The position numbers and the translations under genes are program-made. From contig QQVP01000037.1 in NCBI GenBank assembly GCA_003389215.1, forward strand, positions 1-64,000: DNA of 64,000 nucleotides, in the 5' to 3' direction. The notes below the pieces were generated by a model. The model worked only from the letters and a program-made list of their open reading frames with translations, was not told the origin of the DNA and ran no database searches. The stretch is from Planctomycetota bacterium (lineage in GTDB: Bacteria > Planctomycetota > Planctomycetia > Pirellulales > UBA7805). How positions within the stretch are numbered: the first letter of the stretch is position 1; each line of letters begins with the position of its first letter. Shown in pieces: positions 33,859 through 42,184 of this stretch.

Positions 33859-35058
33859 ATGGACTCAATTGAGCCGACGACTGACACCCCTGACACTCCC
33901 CCACCGACGGTCGACGTCGCCGACGCGACGATGTCGGCGAGCGAGCTCGAGGAAGCCAAGGAATACGGCAAGCGGGGTTTGATCTGCGACCTGTTGGGCC
34001 GAGGGATCGATCTGGTCTACCTGGGGCTAATGGTCTTCGTGTTCGCGGTACCTGGGAGCTGGCTGCTGCTGCAGATCGAGGCCCTCACGGCGAGCGAGAC
34101 GTTGCGATTGCTGACCCTGGCGGCGGTCATGGTGCTGCTGAACTTGATCGTCAGTTTCCCGCTGGCGTTCTACTCGGGGCACTTGCTGGAGCATCGCTAC
34201 GGACTGTCGCGTCAGAGCCTGGCCGCCTGGCTGTGGCGATACATTAAGGTGCATGCCCTCGGAGTGGCTTTCTTCCTCACTTTGCTGCCCGGACTCTACT
34301 GGATCATCTGGCTGAGCGGCTCGTGGTGGTGGATCGTCGCCGCCGTCGGTTACTTCTTCGTCTCGGTAATCATGGGTCGCGTGTTCCCCACGGTCATCAT
34401 GCCGCTGTTTCATAAGTTCGAGCGGCTGGAAGATGAGCCGAAGAACCAGGGTCTCCGCGAGCGGATGCGGCGGCTGTCCGAGGGCACCGGGCTGTCCATC
34501 GAGGGGGTTTATCGCATGGTCATGAGCGATGAAACGGCCAAGGCCAACGCGATGTTGGCAGGACTGGGCCGCAGCCGACGGGTGATCTTGGGAGACAACT
34601 TGCTCGATCAATTCTCGGCCGAGGAAATCGAGGTGATCATGGCCCACGAGGTCGGACATCACGTGTTCCGGCACATGACGAAGATCATTGGGGGAGTCTT
34701 CGTCGGCAGCCTGGCGGCCTTCTGGCTCTGCGACGCGATCCTCTGGAAGTGGTCGGCCGGCACCGGCATCTCGGCCGCCTCGGGCGACCTGCCCTACCAC
34801 TCCTTGCCCATGCTGATGCTGATTCTGACCCTGTTCGGGCTGGTCATGGGCCCGGTGGGCTGCGCGATCAGCCGGCATTTCGAACGTCAATGCGACCGCT
34901 ATGCACTGCAGAAGACCGGCCTACGCGACGCCTACCGATCGGCGTTTCGCAAGCTGGCGAAGCTGAACAAGGACGATCCGGCGCCGCATCCGCTGGAAGT
35001 TCTGCTCTTTCACGACCATCCCCCGATCGCCGAGCGCATTGCCGCCGCAGATCATTGA
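33859..35058 (+). CDS. M48-family (Ste24-like) membrane metalloprotease
   Basis: A 399-residue integral membrane protease. An acidic N-terminus (about 1-40) is followed by several transmembrane helices typical of the peptidase_M48_N region, including EHRYGLSRQSLAAWL. The catalytic zinc site MAHEVGHHVFRH (HExxH) lies at about residues 255-266, the third ligand probably in FERQCDRYALQ, and the tail is FHDHPPIAERI, a hallmark of Ste24/CAAX-protease-like M48 enzymes. In bacteria these act in membrane-protein quality control. ATG 33859 follows directly on the methyltransferase stop. Confidence 0.9.
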   Translation: MDSIEPTTDTPDTPPPTVDVADATMSASELEEAKEYGKRGLICDLLGRGIDLVYLGLMVFVFAVPGSWLLLQIEALTASETLRLLTLAAVMVLLNLIVSFPLAFYSGHLLEHRYGLSRQSLAAWLWRYIKVHALGVAFFLTLLPGLYWIIWLSGSWWWIVAAVGYFFVSVIMGRVFPTVIMPLFHKFERLEDEPKNQGLRERMRRLSEGTGLSIEGVYRMVMSDETAKANAMLAGLGRSRRVILGDNLLDQFSAEEIEVIMAHEVGHHVFRHMTKIIGGVFVGSLAAFWLCDAILWKWSAGTGISAASGDLPYHSLPMLMLILTLFGLVMGPVGCAISRHFERQCDRYALQKTGLRDAYRSAFRKLAKLNKDDPAPHPLEVLLFHDHPPIAERIAAADH

Positions 35059-35214
35059 ACGGAATCGCAGACGCTGATGCCGCGAGCGCCGCGTTGGGGT
35101 GGTTGCCGAATGTCGCGAACGGTTAGTCTACAGTACCGCGGCGGCGGCCGAAGAGTCGCGCAGCTTGTGCAGACGGCCCGCAGTACGACCAGACAAATTG
35201 AGGACCGGAACCCC

Positions 35215-36516
35215 ATGGCCACCGATTTTGAACCGAGCATCTTTCAAGACGCGATCGCGCGGCTTGACGAAGCAGCCAAGTATACCGACGTCGATCCAGA
35301 GGTCATCGAGCAACTGCGCCACCCCATGGCCATGCTGCTCGTGTCCGTGCCCGTTCGCATGGATGACGGCTCGCTGAAGATCTTCTCCGGCTATCGCGTC
35401 CAGCACAACAACGACCGCGGTCCGACCAAGGGCGGCATCCGCTTCCATCCGGATGTCGACGTCGACGAGGTCAAAGCCCTGGCCTTCTGGATGACCTGCA
35501 AATGCGCCGTGGTGGGACTGCCTTTCGGCGGGGCGAAGGGAGGCGTTACGGTCAACGCGAAGGAGCTGTCGAAACTGGAGCTGGAACGGCTCAGCCGGGG
35601 TTTCATTCGCGAGATGGCCGACTTCATCGGTCCGGAGAGCGACATCCCAGCGCCGGACGTCTACACGAACGCGATGGTCATGGGCTGGATGATGGACGAG
35701 TACTCGATGATTCATCGTCGACACACGCCGGCCGTGATCACGGGGAAACCGCTGGCGCTGGGCGGCAGCGTCGGTCGCGACGATGCCACCGGGCGAGGCG
35801 CCTACTATTGCATCAAGGAGCTGGAAGCCCGCCGGCAATGGGATCCGAAGGATATCCGCGTCGCCGTGCAGGGTTTTGGCAACGCCGGTCAAAGCGTGGC
35901 GCGATTGCTGCACGCCGACGGGTATCACCTGGTGGCGATCTCCGACTCCAGGGGCGGTATCTACAAGCCGGAAGGCTTCGACATTCCGAGTCTCATCTAC
36001 ATGAAGAACGAGTCTCGTAAGCTGCAGGCCGTCTATTGCGATGGCAGCGTTTGCGAAGCGGTCGACGCCCACGTGATCACGAACGAGGAGCTGCTGGAAC
36101 TCGAGGTCGACGTGCTGATTCCCGCCGCCCTGGAGAATCAGATTACTCACGAGAACGCCGAACGAATCAAGGCCCACGTCGTGGTTGAGGTGGCCAACGG
36201 CCCCGTTTCCAGCGAGGCGGATGAGACCTTGCTGGCTGACGGCGTCCTCGTGGTGCCCGACATTCTCGCCAACGCGGGCGGGGTTACCGTCAGTTACTTC
36301 GAGTGGGTGCAGAATCGGGCCGGCTACTATTGGCAGGAAGAGGAAGTTCACTCGCGACTTCGCGAGATCATGGCCCGCGAGTTCAACGCCATCTACGACG
36401 CCATGCACGAGCGTCGGATCAGCATGCGAACCGCCGCCTACGCACACGCCTTGCGGCGGTTGGGGGAGGCCGTCGAGGCCCAGGGCACGCAGCGCTTCTT
36501 CGAAGATGCCCTGTAG
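35215..36516 (+). CDS. glutamate dehydrogenase
   Basis: A 433-residue Glu/Leu/Phe/Val dehydrogenase of the hexameric GDH length. Substrate-site motifs are GYRVQHNNDRGPTKGGIRFH (about 62-81), PFGGAKGGVTVNAK with the catalytic Lys (about 104-117) and PAPDVYTNAMVMGWMMDEYS. The NAD(P)-binding domain has AVQGFGNAGQSVARLL (about 218-233). It interconverts glutamate with 2-oxoglutarate and ammonia, linking nitrogen and carbon metabolism. Cofactor preference is not settled by eye. ATG 35215 has GAGG upstream; the 156 bp gap before it likely holds the promoter. Confidence 0.94.
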   Translation: MATDFEPSIFQDAIARLDEAAKYTDVDPEVIEQLRHPMAMLLVSVPVRMDDGSLKIFSGYRVQHNNDRGPTKGGIRFHPDVDVDEVKALAFWMTCKCAVVGLPFGGAKGGVTVNAKELSKLELERLSRGFIREMADFIGPESDIPAPDVYTNAMVMGWMMDEYSMIHRRHTPAVITGKPLALGGSVGRDDATGRGAYYCIKELEARRQWDPKDIRVAVQGFGNAGQSVARLLHADGYHLVAISDSRGGIYKPEGFDIPSLIYMKNESRKLQAVYCDGSVCEAVDAHVITNEELLELEVDVLIPAALENQITHENAERIKAHVVVEVANGPVSSEADETLLADGVLVVPDILANAGGVTVSYFEWVQNRAGYYWQEEEVHSRLREIMAREFNAIYDAMHERRISMRTAAYAHALRRLGEAVEAQGTQRFFEDAL

Positions 36517-36612
36517 CGGTTTGCAAGACCGCGGTAGCAGCAGATGGCCGGAGCGGCTCCGTTGGTTCACTCCGCCGCAGGCACGGCGGTCGACGTGGCT
36601 GCACGTGTACGG

Positions 36613-38319
36613 TCAGCCTGTGGACTCGTGGGTACGGCGATAGTACTTCAGCCCGGGAAAGAAAAACGCAGCGGCCGAAACGATGCCAAACAGCGAGACG
36701 CCGACGTCGATTCCGTTGACCTGCAGGATGGCCATCACGGCCGCGGTCAGGAACAGGGCGGCCGCCTGCACGTAGAACTCCCCGGTGAGAATTCCCGCCT
36801 TCACGGTGAAGACGACACCGTTGATCAACCCCAGCACCGGGGAGAGCGTCAGCACGGGCAGCGCCAAGATCCATTCCACGGCGAACAGGCCGACGCTGGC
36901 CACCACGCTGCCGGCCCACACGTGGGCGATCTGTCGTTCGACAAACGTGACGGGCCCTGCCCGGTGACGCAGCAGCCAGAAGATCGGTGCCCAGACCGCC
37001 AGACCTCCTCCCCACAGGCCGACGTAAGCAATCGGCTCCTGAACTCCGCCTGCTTGAAACAGGTTCGTCGAGTGCATCAGGTTCGTGACCAGGCACAGCA
37101 CGAGCAGTGCCAAGGCGTGCCACATCCACAAGAGGCCCCAGTTTTCCAGCACGTCGACATGATGGGTGTCGCGAAACATGCGGGCCATCACGGCGCTGAT
37201 ACGCCCACTCCGCGCGGAAATGGGTTCGCCGGCCAGATAGGCTTCCAGGTCTTCGGCCAGCCGATCGGCATTTTCGTAGCGCAGGTCGGGTGGCTTCTGC
37301 AGACATCGCAGCGCGATCAGTTCGAGCTCGTGATCGGCACGTGGATTGAGCACGCGCGGGGGGACGGGGTCTTGTTCCAGAACGAGCATGATCGTGTCGA
37401 GCGCGGTCGCCGCCTGAAAGGGCGGACGGCCGGTGAGCATCTGGTAGAGCAAGGCTCCCAGGCTGTAGATGTCAGTTGCGGGGCCCAGCTCGCCGCGGTT
37501 CCCGGCGGCCTGCTCGGGGGCCATGTAGCTCGGGGTGCCCAGAATGGCTCCGGTCCGCGTGAGGCTCTGGTCGACGGTCTCGCCGCCGGTGGCGACCCGC
37601 TTGGCGAGGCCGAAGTCGCTGACGTGGGGTCGCCCCTGCCCGTCCAGCAGAATATTCGACGGCTTCAGGTCGCGATGCAACACGCCCTCGGCATGCGCGA
37701 CGCCCACCGCACGGGCCACGTCCCGCAAGATTCGTGCGGCCTCTTGCGGCGGGAGGGGACCCTTTTGCAGACGCTGGGCCAGCGTCTCGCCCTCGATGTG
37801 GGCCATCGTGAAGTAGGCTTGCCCTTGGTAGTCGTCGACCTCGTAGATGGGCACGATGTGCGGACTTTTCAGCCGCGCGGCCGCTTCCGCCTCCGAGCGA
37901 AAACGGAGTCGATCTTCCTGGGATGCGAGGTTCCCCCGCAGAATCATCTTCAGGGCGACGATGCGATCGAGGCTTTGCTGCCGGGCGCGGAAGACGACCC
38001 CCATGCCCCCGCGTCCCAACTCTTCGAGCAACTCGTAGTCGCCGAACTGGTGTGGCAACTCGAAGTCGGCCAGCGGCGAAGTCGACGTATCGCGCACGCC
38101 CGACGATGTCGCGTCGGCGTCGAGTTCGCCCAGAGCCCCACTACCGATCGCATCGGCGAGCTGACAGGCGGCCCAGATCTGGCGCAACTCGTCGACCAGC
38201 GCCTCGTTACCTGCTGCGTAACTTTGTACGTCGACAGACTCCCCCTGCCGCTGCGCCTCGAGCATCTGCTCGAGCAATTCGGCGAGTTGCTCGTCGCGGG
38301 TATTGCCGGTGGAGACCAC
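36613..38319 (-). CDS. membrane serine/threonine protein kinase
   Basis: A 568-residue kinase. A short helical N-terminus (about 1-85) precedes the Hanks-type kinase domain (about 90-370): glycine loop LGRGGMGVVFRA, catalytic Lys in VALKMI, HRDLKPSNILL, DFGLAKR, and GTPSYMAPEQAA activation segment. The C-terminal third (about 390-560) has five or six transmembrane helices. The GTG at 38319 lies five bases after the TAA stop of the ECF sigma gene, so the two are co-translated. Planctomycetes have ECF groups genetically tied to such kinases, in which phosphorylation may control the sigma factor (family knowledge). A longer in-frame extension overlaps the sigma gene and is not used. Confidence 0.9.
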   Translation of the reverse strand: MVSTGNTRDEQLAELLEQMLEAQRQGESVDVQSYAAGNEALVDELRQIWAACQLADAIGSGALGELDADATSSGVRDTSTSPLADFELPHQFGDYELLEELGRGGMGVVFRARQQSLDRIVALKMILRGNLASQEDRLRFRSEAEAAARLKSPHIVPIYEVDDYQGQAYFTMAHIEGETLAQRLQKGPLPPQEAARILRDVARAVGVAHAEGVLHRDLKPSNILLDGQGRPHVSDFGLAKRVATGGETVDQSLTRTGAILGTPSYMAPEQAAGNRGELGPATDIYSLGALLYQMLTGRPPFQAATALDTIMLVLEQDPVPPRVLNPRADHELELIALRCLQKPPDLRYENADRLAEDLEAYLAGEPISARSGRISAVMARMFRDTHHVDVLENWGLLWMWHALALLVLCLVTNLMHSTNLFQAGGVQEPIAYVGLWGGGLAVWAPIFWLLRHRAGPVTFVERQIAHVWAGSVVASVGLFAVEWILALPVLTLSPVLGLINGVVFTVKAGILTGEFYVQAAALFLTAAVMAILQVNGIDVGVSLFGIVSAAAFFFPGLKYYRRTHESTG

Positions 38320-38324
38320 GCTTC

Positions 38325-38957
38325 TTACTCTTTCGACCGCTCTTCGCCGGAGAGAATCGCCTTGAGCCGTCGCACCGCGCGGAGGTAGCGCATGCTGGCG
38401 GCCGGGGGCGTGAGATTGAGAGTCTCGGCGACCTCGCTGTTTGAGAGTTTTTCGAAGTGCCGCATCAAGACAACTTCCCGATCCTGATCCTCGAGGCGAT
38501 CGATCGCCGCCACGAATTGAAGTTGAAGTTCGTTCCACGCCGCCTGCGAAGCGGGCGTTCGCTCGCCGTCGCGAAGCTCGGCGACAAGGTTCATCGTACT
38601 CTGGTCGAGACCCCCGCGCGCGACCAGGGGTTGTTCCCGATCGAGGCTCCGCTTGGCCGCCTGGCGGTGGCGGCGATGGGCGTCGATCAGGCGGTCTTGG
38701 GCCATCTGACGCAACCACAAGTGAAACGGCATGACCGGATTCTTGAGATAGTCGGCCAGCCGCCGATTCGCCTCGATGAGCACGTCTTGCACAATGTCGC
38801 TGGCGTCGACGCGTCGCGTCAGCTGGCGATCCATCCGCAGGTCAATCATCCGCCGCACGGCCGCGCGGTGTCGCTCGAAGAGCCGGTTCACCGCGTCCGG
38901 ATCGCCTTCCTCCGCCCCGACCAGAAGCTCTTGCGTCTCTTCGTTCTTGGGCCACAT
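38325..38957 (-). CDS. ECF sigma factor linked to Ser/Thr kinase
   Basis: A 210-residue sigma factor. Region 2: FERHRAAVRRMIDLRMD, DASDIVQDVLIEANRRL and MPFHLWLRQMAQDRLIDAHR. Region 4: RLEDQDREVVLMRHFEKLSN and AASMRYLRAVRRLKAIL. It matches planctomycete STK-associated ECF factors, and the kinase starts five bases after its stop. ATG 38957 directly precedes the conserved start; an in-frame ATG at 39026 would add a hydrophobic tail. No anti-sigma gene is adjacent, so control by the kinase is the simplest model. Confidence 0.9.
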   Translation of the reverse strand: MWPKNEETQELLVGAEEGDPDAVNRLFERHRAAVRRMIDLRMDRQLTRRVDASDIVQDVLIEANRRLADYLKNPVMPFHLWLRQMAQDRLIDAHRRHRQAAKRSLDREQPLVARGGLDQSTMNLVAELRDGERTPASQAAWNELQLQFVAAIDRLEDQDREVVLMRHFEKLSNSEVAETLNLTPPAASMRYLRAVRRLKAILSGEERSKE

Positions 38958-39050
38958 ATCTCTAGTATCCCCAAGGAACTGGGTGACAAGCAAGAGAGAC
39001 AGCGGCGGCGGGCGAGTGATCGCCACGGCGCGGACCGCGTCGCACGTCCC

Positions 39051-40229
39051 TCAGTACAGCAGGACCCGCAGGGCTTCGACGAGGTGATCGACGTCGTCTT
39101 TCGTGTTGTAGAGGTAACACGACGTGCGGATGAATCGCTGCTCGTTCACGTCGTAGACCAGGGCCTCGATCTGAAAACGCGAGCGGAGTGTGTCGCGAAA
39201 CTCGACCCAGGGCCGGCCGTCGTTCCGCAGGGGCATGGTGATCATCGCCCCGTACCAGTCTTCTTCGTCGGGAATGAGGGCGTCGTGCCCCGTCAGATTG
39301 GCGATCGACTCCCGCGCATAGCGCGCCAGGTAGTGCGTGCGTCGCCGCAGCGTCTCCCAGCCAAACTCGGCGAGAAAGTCGAGTGCCGCGGGCAGGCTGA
39401 GATAGGTGGCCATGTCGCGGGTTCCCGTCCAGGTGAACTCGTCCTGCCAGGTCTCGGGAACGGCGGGCTGCACGCGTCCCCAACTCAAGAGACTCGGGCG
39501 AACGGTCGACTGAACCTGTGGGTGCACATAAAGGAACCCGGTGCCGTGCGCCGCGCTGAGCCATTTGTGGCAGACGGCCGTGTAGTATTCACAACCGAGC
39601 GCGTCCAGCTCGAGCGGCAGAATTCCCGGCGCATGCGGACCGTCGATACAGACGGCAACTCCGCGATCCTGCACGGCGCGGGTGATCCGCTCCGCCGGCA
39701 GTTTCATGGCGGTGGCCGAAGTGATGTGGCTGAAGACCACGAGCTTCGTCTTCGGAGTGAGCGCCGCCAGCACGGCATCGACAATCTCGTCGCTCGATTC
39801 GAGGCGAGGGGGCAACTTCGCTTCGACGACCCGCGCACCAACCTCTTCGCACTTGCGGTGCCAGATGCGAAAGACGGCGCCATACTCGTGTGTGGTCATG
39901 ACCACTTCGTCGCCAGCGGCCAGGCCGACGCTCTCGGCGACCACGTTCATCCCGTAGGTTGCATTCTCGACGAACACCAAGTTCCCGCGGTCCGCGCCCA
40001 CAAAATCGGCCAGGCGGTCGCGCGCGGCAATGAGCTCCGGCTCCAGCTCGCGCACGAAGAAATCCATCGGTTCCGCGGCCGCGCGATCGAGATATTGCCC
40101 CTGTACCTGGATGACCGCCCGCGTCGGGAGTCCGAAGGAGCCGTGGTTGAGGTACGTCAGTCCTTCTGGAAGGGACCAGTGTTGCCGCACCGGTCGCCAG
40201 GCAGCATCGTCTTCTAGTGGCCAGGTCAT
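39051..40229 (-). CDS. class V aminotransferase (isopenicillin N epimerase-like)
   Basis: A 392-residue PLP enzyme. It begins with LTYLNHGSFGLPTRAVI, typical of isopenicillin-N-epimerase-like class V aminotransferases, with FVENATYGMNVV for cofactor phosphate contact, SHITSATAMKLP, the Asp of CIDGPHAPG stacking near PLP, and the Schiff-base Lys in CHKWLSAAHGTGFLYV (about 223). It may act as an epimerase, desulfurase or aminotransferase on a small amino acid; the motif set does not separate these. It is divergent from the bufferin-like cluster and shares the 416 bp intergenic region with it. Confidence 0.88.
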   Translation of the reverse strand: MTWPLEDDAAWRPVRQHWSLPEGLTYLNHGSFGLPTRAVIQVQGQYLDRAAAEPMDFFVRELEPELIAARDRLADFVGADRGNLVFVENATYGMNVVAESVGLAAGDEVVMTTHEYGAVFRIWHRKCEEVGARVVEAKLPPRLESSDEIVDAVLAALTPKTKLVVFSHITSATAMKLPAERITRAVQDRGVAVCIDGPHAPGILPLELDALGCEYYTAVCHKWLSAAHGTGFLYVHPQVQSTVRPSLLSWGRVQPAVPETWQDEFTWTGTRDMATYLSLPAALDFLAEFGWETLRRRTHYLARYARESIANLTGHDALIPDEEDWYGAMITMPLRNDGRPWVEFRDTLRSRFQIEALVYDVNEQRFIRTSCYLYNTKDDVDHLVEALRVLLY

Positions 40230-40468
40230 GGGATAGCTAGCTCGAATTCACCCGGGTGACGAAGTCGCGAAACGGCCAAGGTCGGCGGTGACAGTGTGAC
40301 TCGCAGCGAAGCAAAATTCCAGGTACCGGGACTGCCGAAGAGCGTGCCGCATCTCGTCGAGCTAGCATGCCCTTTAGCGCGGTAAGCGGGCGGCGGCGTT
40401 GAGCACGACGCGTGCGGGATATGCGACGCTCGACGGCGGGACGTGGCCTGTGGCCCGCCCGGCGCGGT

Positions 40469-40539
40469 TTGACTTTCGGCATGCTGTGTGAGATACAGTA
40501 CCGTCAATGGGTGGGCGTCCAGCTTATACTTGGCTGGAC
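40469..40539 (+). promoter_or_regulatory. promoter region and inverted repeat upstream of the bufA-like gene
   Basis: TTGACT (40469-40474) is followed at 17 bases by a weak GATACA; further down is a good TATACT (40525-40530). TATACT sits in the loop of a perfect inverted repeat GTCCAGC-9-GCTGGAC (40517-40539). The repeat could be an operator covering the -10 box or a hairpin in the leader. The gene start is about 105 bases downstream. Confidence 0.4.
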
Positions 40540-40645
40540 TTCCTTGTCGCCGCTCCGTCTGCTCTCCGCGCTGGTGCGGAGCGGGCAACGCGATGCGGAA
40601 GTGGCGGCTCATTGTCAAACGAGACTCATGCAAGGAGAAGTGGAC

Positions 40646-41074
40646 GTGAAATCCAGCAAATTTACGCGACGAGACTTCGGCAAGCTCAGTGCCGCCGCAT
40701 TCGGTGGCATGGTTGCCGGTGCGAGCGTGTTGCATCTCGGCGCACGCGACGCGAATGCCGACGAAAGCAACCTGCTCAGCGGAAAGAATGTTTGCCGCGG
40801 GCTGAACCACAGCTGCGCCAATCACAAGGGCGGCGACAATCAGTGCGCGGGAATGGGTGTCTGCGCGACGGCCGCACCGCACACGTGCGCCGGACAGAAT
40901 GACTGCAAAGGCGAAGGTGGCTGTGGAGCCAACCCCGGCGAGAATGCCTGCAAGGGGCAAGGCAAGTGCGCCGTGCCGCTGGGCGATGCCGCTTGGGCCC
41001 GCGCCCGTGCCAACTTCGAAAAGGCGATGGAGGATGCGGGTAAAGAATTTGGGCCCGCGCCGCCTAAGTCGTAA
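40646..41074 (+). CDS. Cys-rich Tat-exported precursor peptide, bufferin (BufA)-like
   Basis: A 142-residue protein starting GTG with AGGAG eight bases upstream. The N-terminus KFTRRDFGKLSAAAFGGMVA is a twin-arginine signal, with a likely cut after ANA (residue 38). The mature part has nine Cys (residues 50, 57, 67, 73, 81, 87, 93, 102, 108), including two CKG-[EQ]-G-[GK]-C units (87-93, 102-108), then a basic helix AWARARANFEKAMEDAGKEF. Next come DUF692 (MNIO) and DUF2063 genes, the set that makes bufferins: copper-binding RiPPs with modified Cys in other bacteria. Metal binding and modification here are inference. Confidence 0.78.
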   Translation: MKSSKFTRRDFGKLSAAAFGGMVAGASVLHLGARDANADESNLLSGKNVCRGLNHSCANHKGGDNQCAGMGVCATAAPHTCAGQNDCKGEGGCGANPGENACKGQGKCAVPLGDAAWARARANFEKAMEDAGKEFGPAPPKS

Positions 41075-41102
41075 GCGCGTCGCGTTTCGAGAACGCCGCA
41101 CC

Positions 41103-41152
41103 AAGGGTCCATCCGCGCCACACTCGTGTTCGGCGCGGTGGTCCCTTTTTTT
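41103..41152 (+). terminator. intrinsic terminator/attenuator between bufA-like and bufB-like genes
   Basis: A near-perfect stem pairs AAGGGTCCATCCGCGCC (41103-41119) with GGCGCGGTGGTCCCTT (41132-41147), with one mismatch and one bulge, and ends in seven T (41146-41152). Partial read-through would give abundant precursor mRNA and less enzyme mRNA. It also argues against a GTG at 41126, inside the loop, as the enzyme start. Confidence 0.85.
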
Positions 41153-41176
41153 CCAGCCGTGTTTTCTTCAGACGCG

Positions 41177-42130
41177 ATGGCCGCCGCGGAGTCGATGCCG
41201 GAACTCGCTATGAAACCACCCCGCTTGGGACATCCGAACTTGGGGCTGGGTGTCGGTCTGCGAACTGTGCACTTCAGCCACATTCTGCGGGCGCAGCCCG
41301 AAGTCGATTGGTTCGAGATCATTTCGGAGAACTTCATCGACTCGCAGGGTCGGCCGCGTTATGTGCTGGAGCAGATCGCCGAACGGTATCGGGTCGTCAT
41401 GCACGGCGTGTCGATGTCGATCGGAAGCACCGATCCGCTCGACTTCGAGTATCTCGCCAAGCTGAAACGCCTGGCCGGTGAGATCAACGCCCATTGGATT
41501 TCCGATCACCTCTGCTGGACGGGGGTGGCGGGTCGCAACAGTCACGATCTGCTGCCGATTCCCTTCAATGAAGAAACGCTTCGGCACGCCGTCGAACGGA
41601 TTCGCATCGTGCAGGACTTTCTCGAGCGCCCGCTGGTTCTCGAGAACCCCAGCAGCTACGTCACGTTCGCCGATTCGACGATGACCGAATGGGAGTTTCT
41701 CACGCGGATGGCCGAGGATGCCGACTGTGGTCTGCTCTTGGATGTGAACAACGTTTATGTGTCGAGCGTCAATCACGACTTCGATCCTCACGAATTCGTC
41801 GAGTCGGTGCCTCATCACCGTGTCGTGCAAGTTCATCTGGCCGGGCATACGAACTGCGGAACCCACCTCATCGACACGCACGACGGCGAAGTCATCGATC
41901 CGGTGTGGGAGCTCTATCGCAAGGCACATCGGCTCACGGGCGGGGTGTCGACCTTGCTCGAATGGGACGCCAGCATCCCGCCTTTCGAAGTGGTCCACCA
42001 TGAAGTGCTCAAGGCCAAGCGGCACATGAGCGAACAGCTGGAGACGACCGAAGCGGTCCCCCGCCCCGCCACTCCGCGGGAAACGGCCGTTCCACACCCC
42101 TTGCACTTCGTGGCTCCGGAAGTCGAGTGA
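41177..42130 (+). CDS. DUF692 multinuclear iron oxygenase (MNIO), BufB-like
   Basis: A 317-residue TIM-barrel protein of the DUF692/MNIO family (MbnB, BufB). Conserved blocks are [120 protein letters not shown] and [12 protein letters not shown]; the His/Asp/Glu residues in them are the iron ligands in this family. It would oxidise Cys of the precursor encoded upstream to thiooxazole-type heterocycles. Start may be ATG 41177, 41195 or 41210; all lie after the terminator. Confidence 0.88.
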   Translation: MAAAESMPELAMKPPRLGHPNLGLGVGLRTVHFSHILRAQPEVDWFEIISENFIDSQGRPRYVLEQIAERYRVVMHGVSMSIGSTDPLDFEYLAKLKRLAGEINAHWISDHLCWTGVAGRNSHDLLPIPFNEETLRHAVERIRIVQDFLERPLVLENPSSYVTFADSTMTEWEFLTRMAEDADCGLLLDVNNVYVSSVNHDFDPHEFVESVPHHRVVQVHLAGHTNCGTHLIDTHDGEVIDPVWELYRKAHRLTGGVSTLLEWDASIPPFEVVHHEVLKAKRHMSEQLETTEAVPRPATPRETAVPHPLHFVAPEVE

Positions 42131-42184
42131 TTGGCTCTCGGACCAGCCGACTAGCCATTTGCAGCCGAACTGGCCAGACGTCGC

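Noticed and set aside
35128..36570. 480-codon open frame on the minus strand
   Set aside because: It is the antisense shadow of glutamate dehydrogenase, caused by high GC at third codon positions.
38320..38718. N-terminal extension of the Ser/Thr kinase
   Set aside because: It overlaps region 4 of the ECF sigma gene and has shadow-frame composition. GTG 38319 directly after the sigma stop is a better start.
38457..40217. 586-codon open frame on the plus strand
   Set aside because: Spans the antisense of two clear genes (ECF sigma factor and class V aminotransferase).
40646..41074. Cys-rich protein as a high-potential iron-sulfur protein or ferredoxin
   Set aside because: The nine Cys do not follow CxxCxxC or HiPIP spacing, and the DUF692/DUF2063 neighbours explain it better.
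41126..41176. GTG at 41126 as the start of the DUF692 gene
   Set aside because: It lies within the loop of the terminator hairpin and would add a non-family hydrophobic stretch; starts at 41177-41210 fit the family better.
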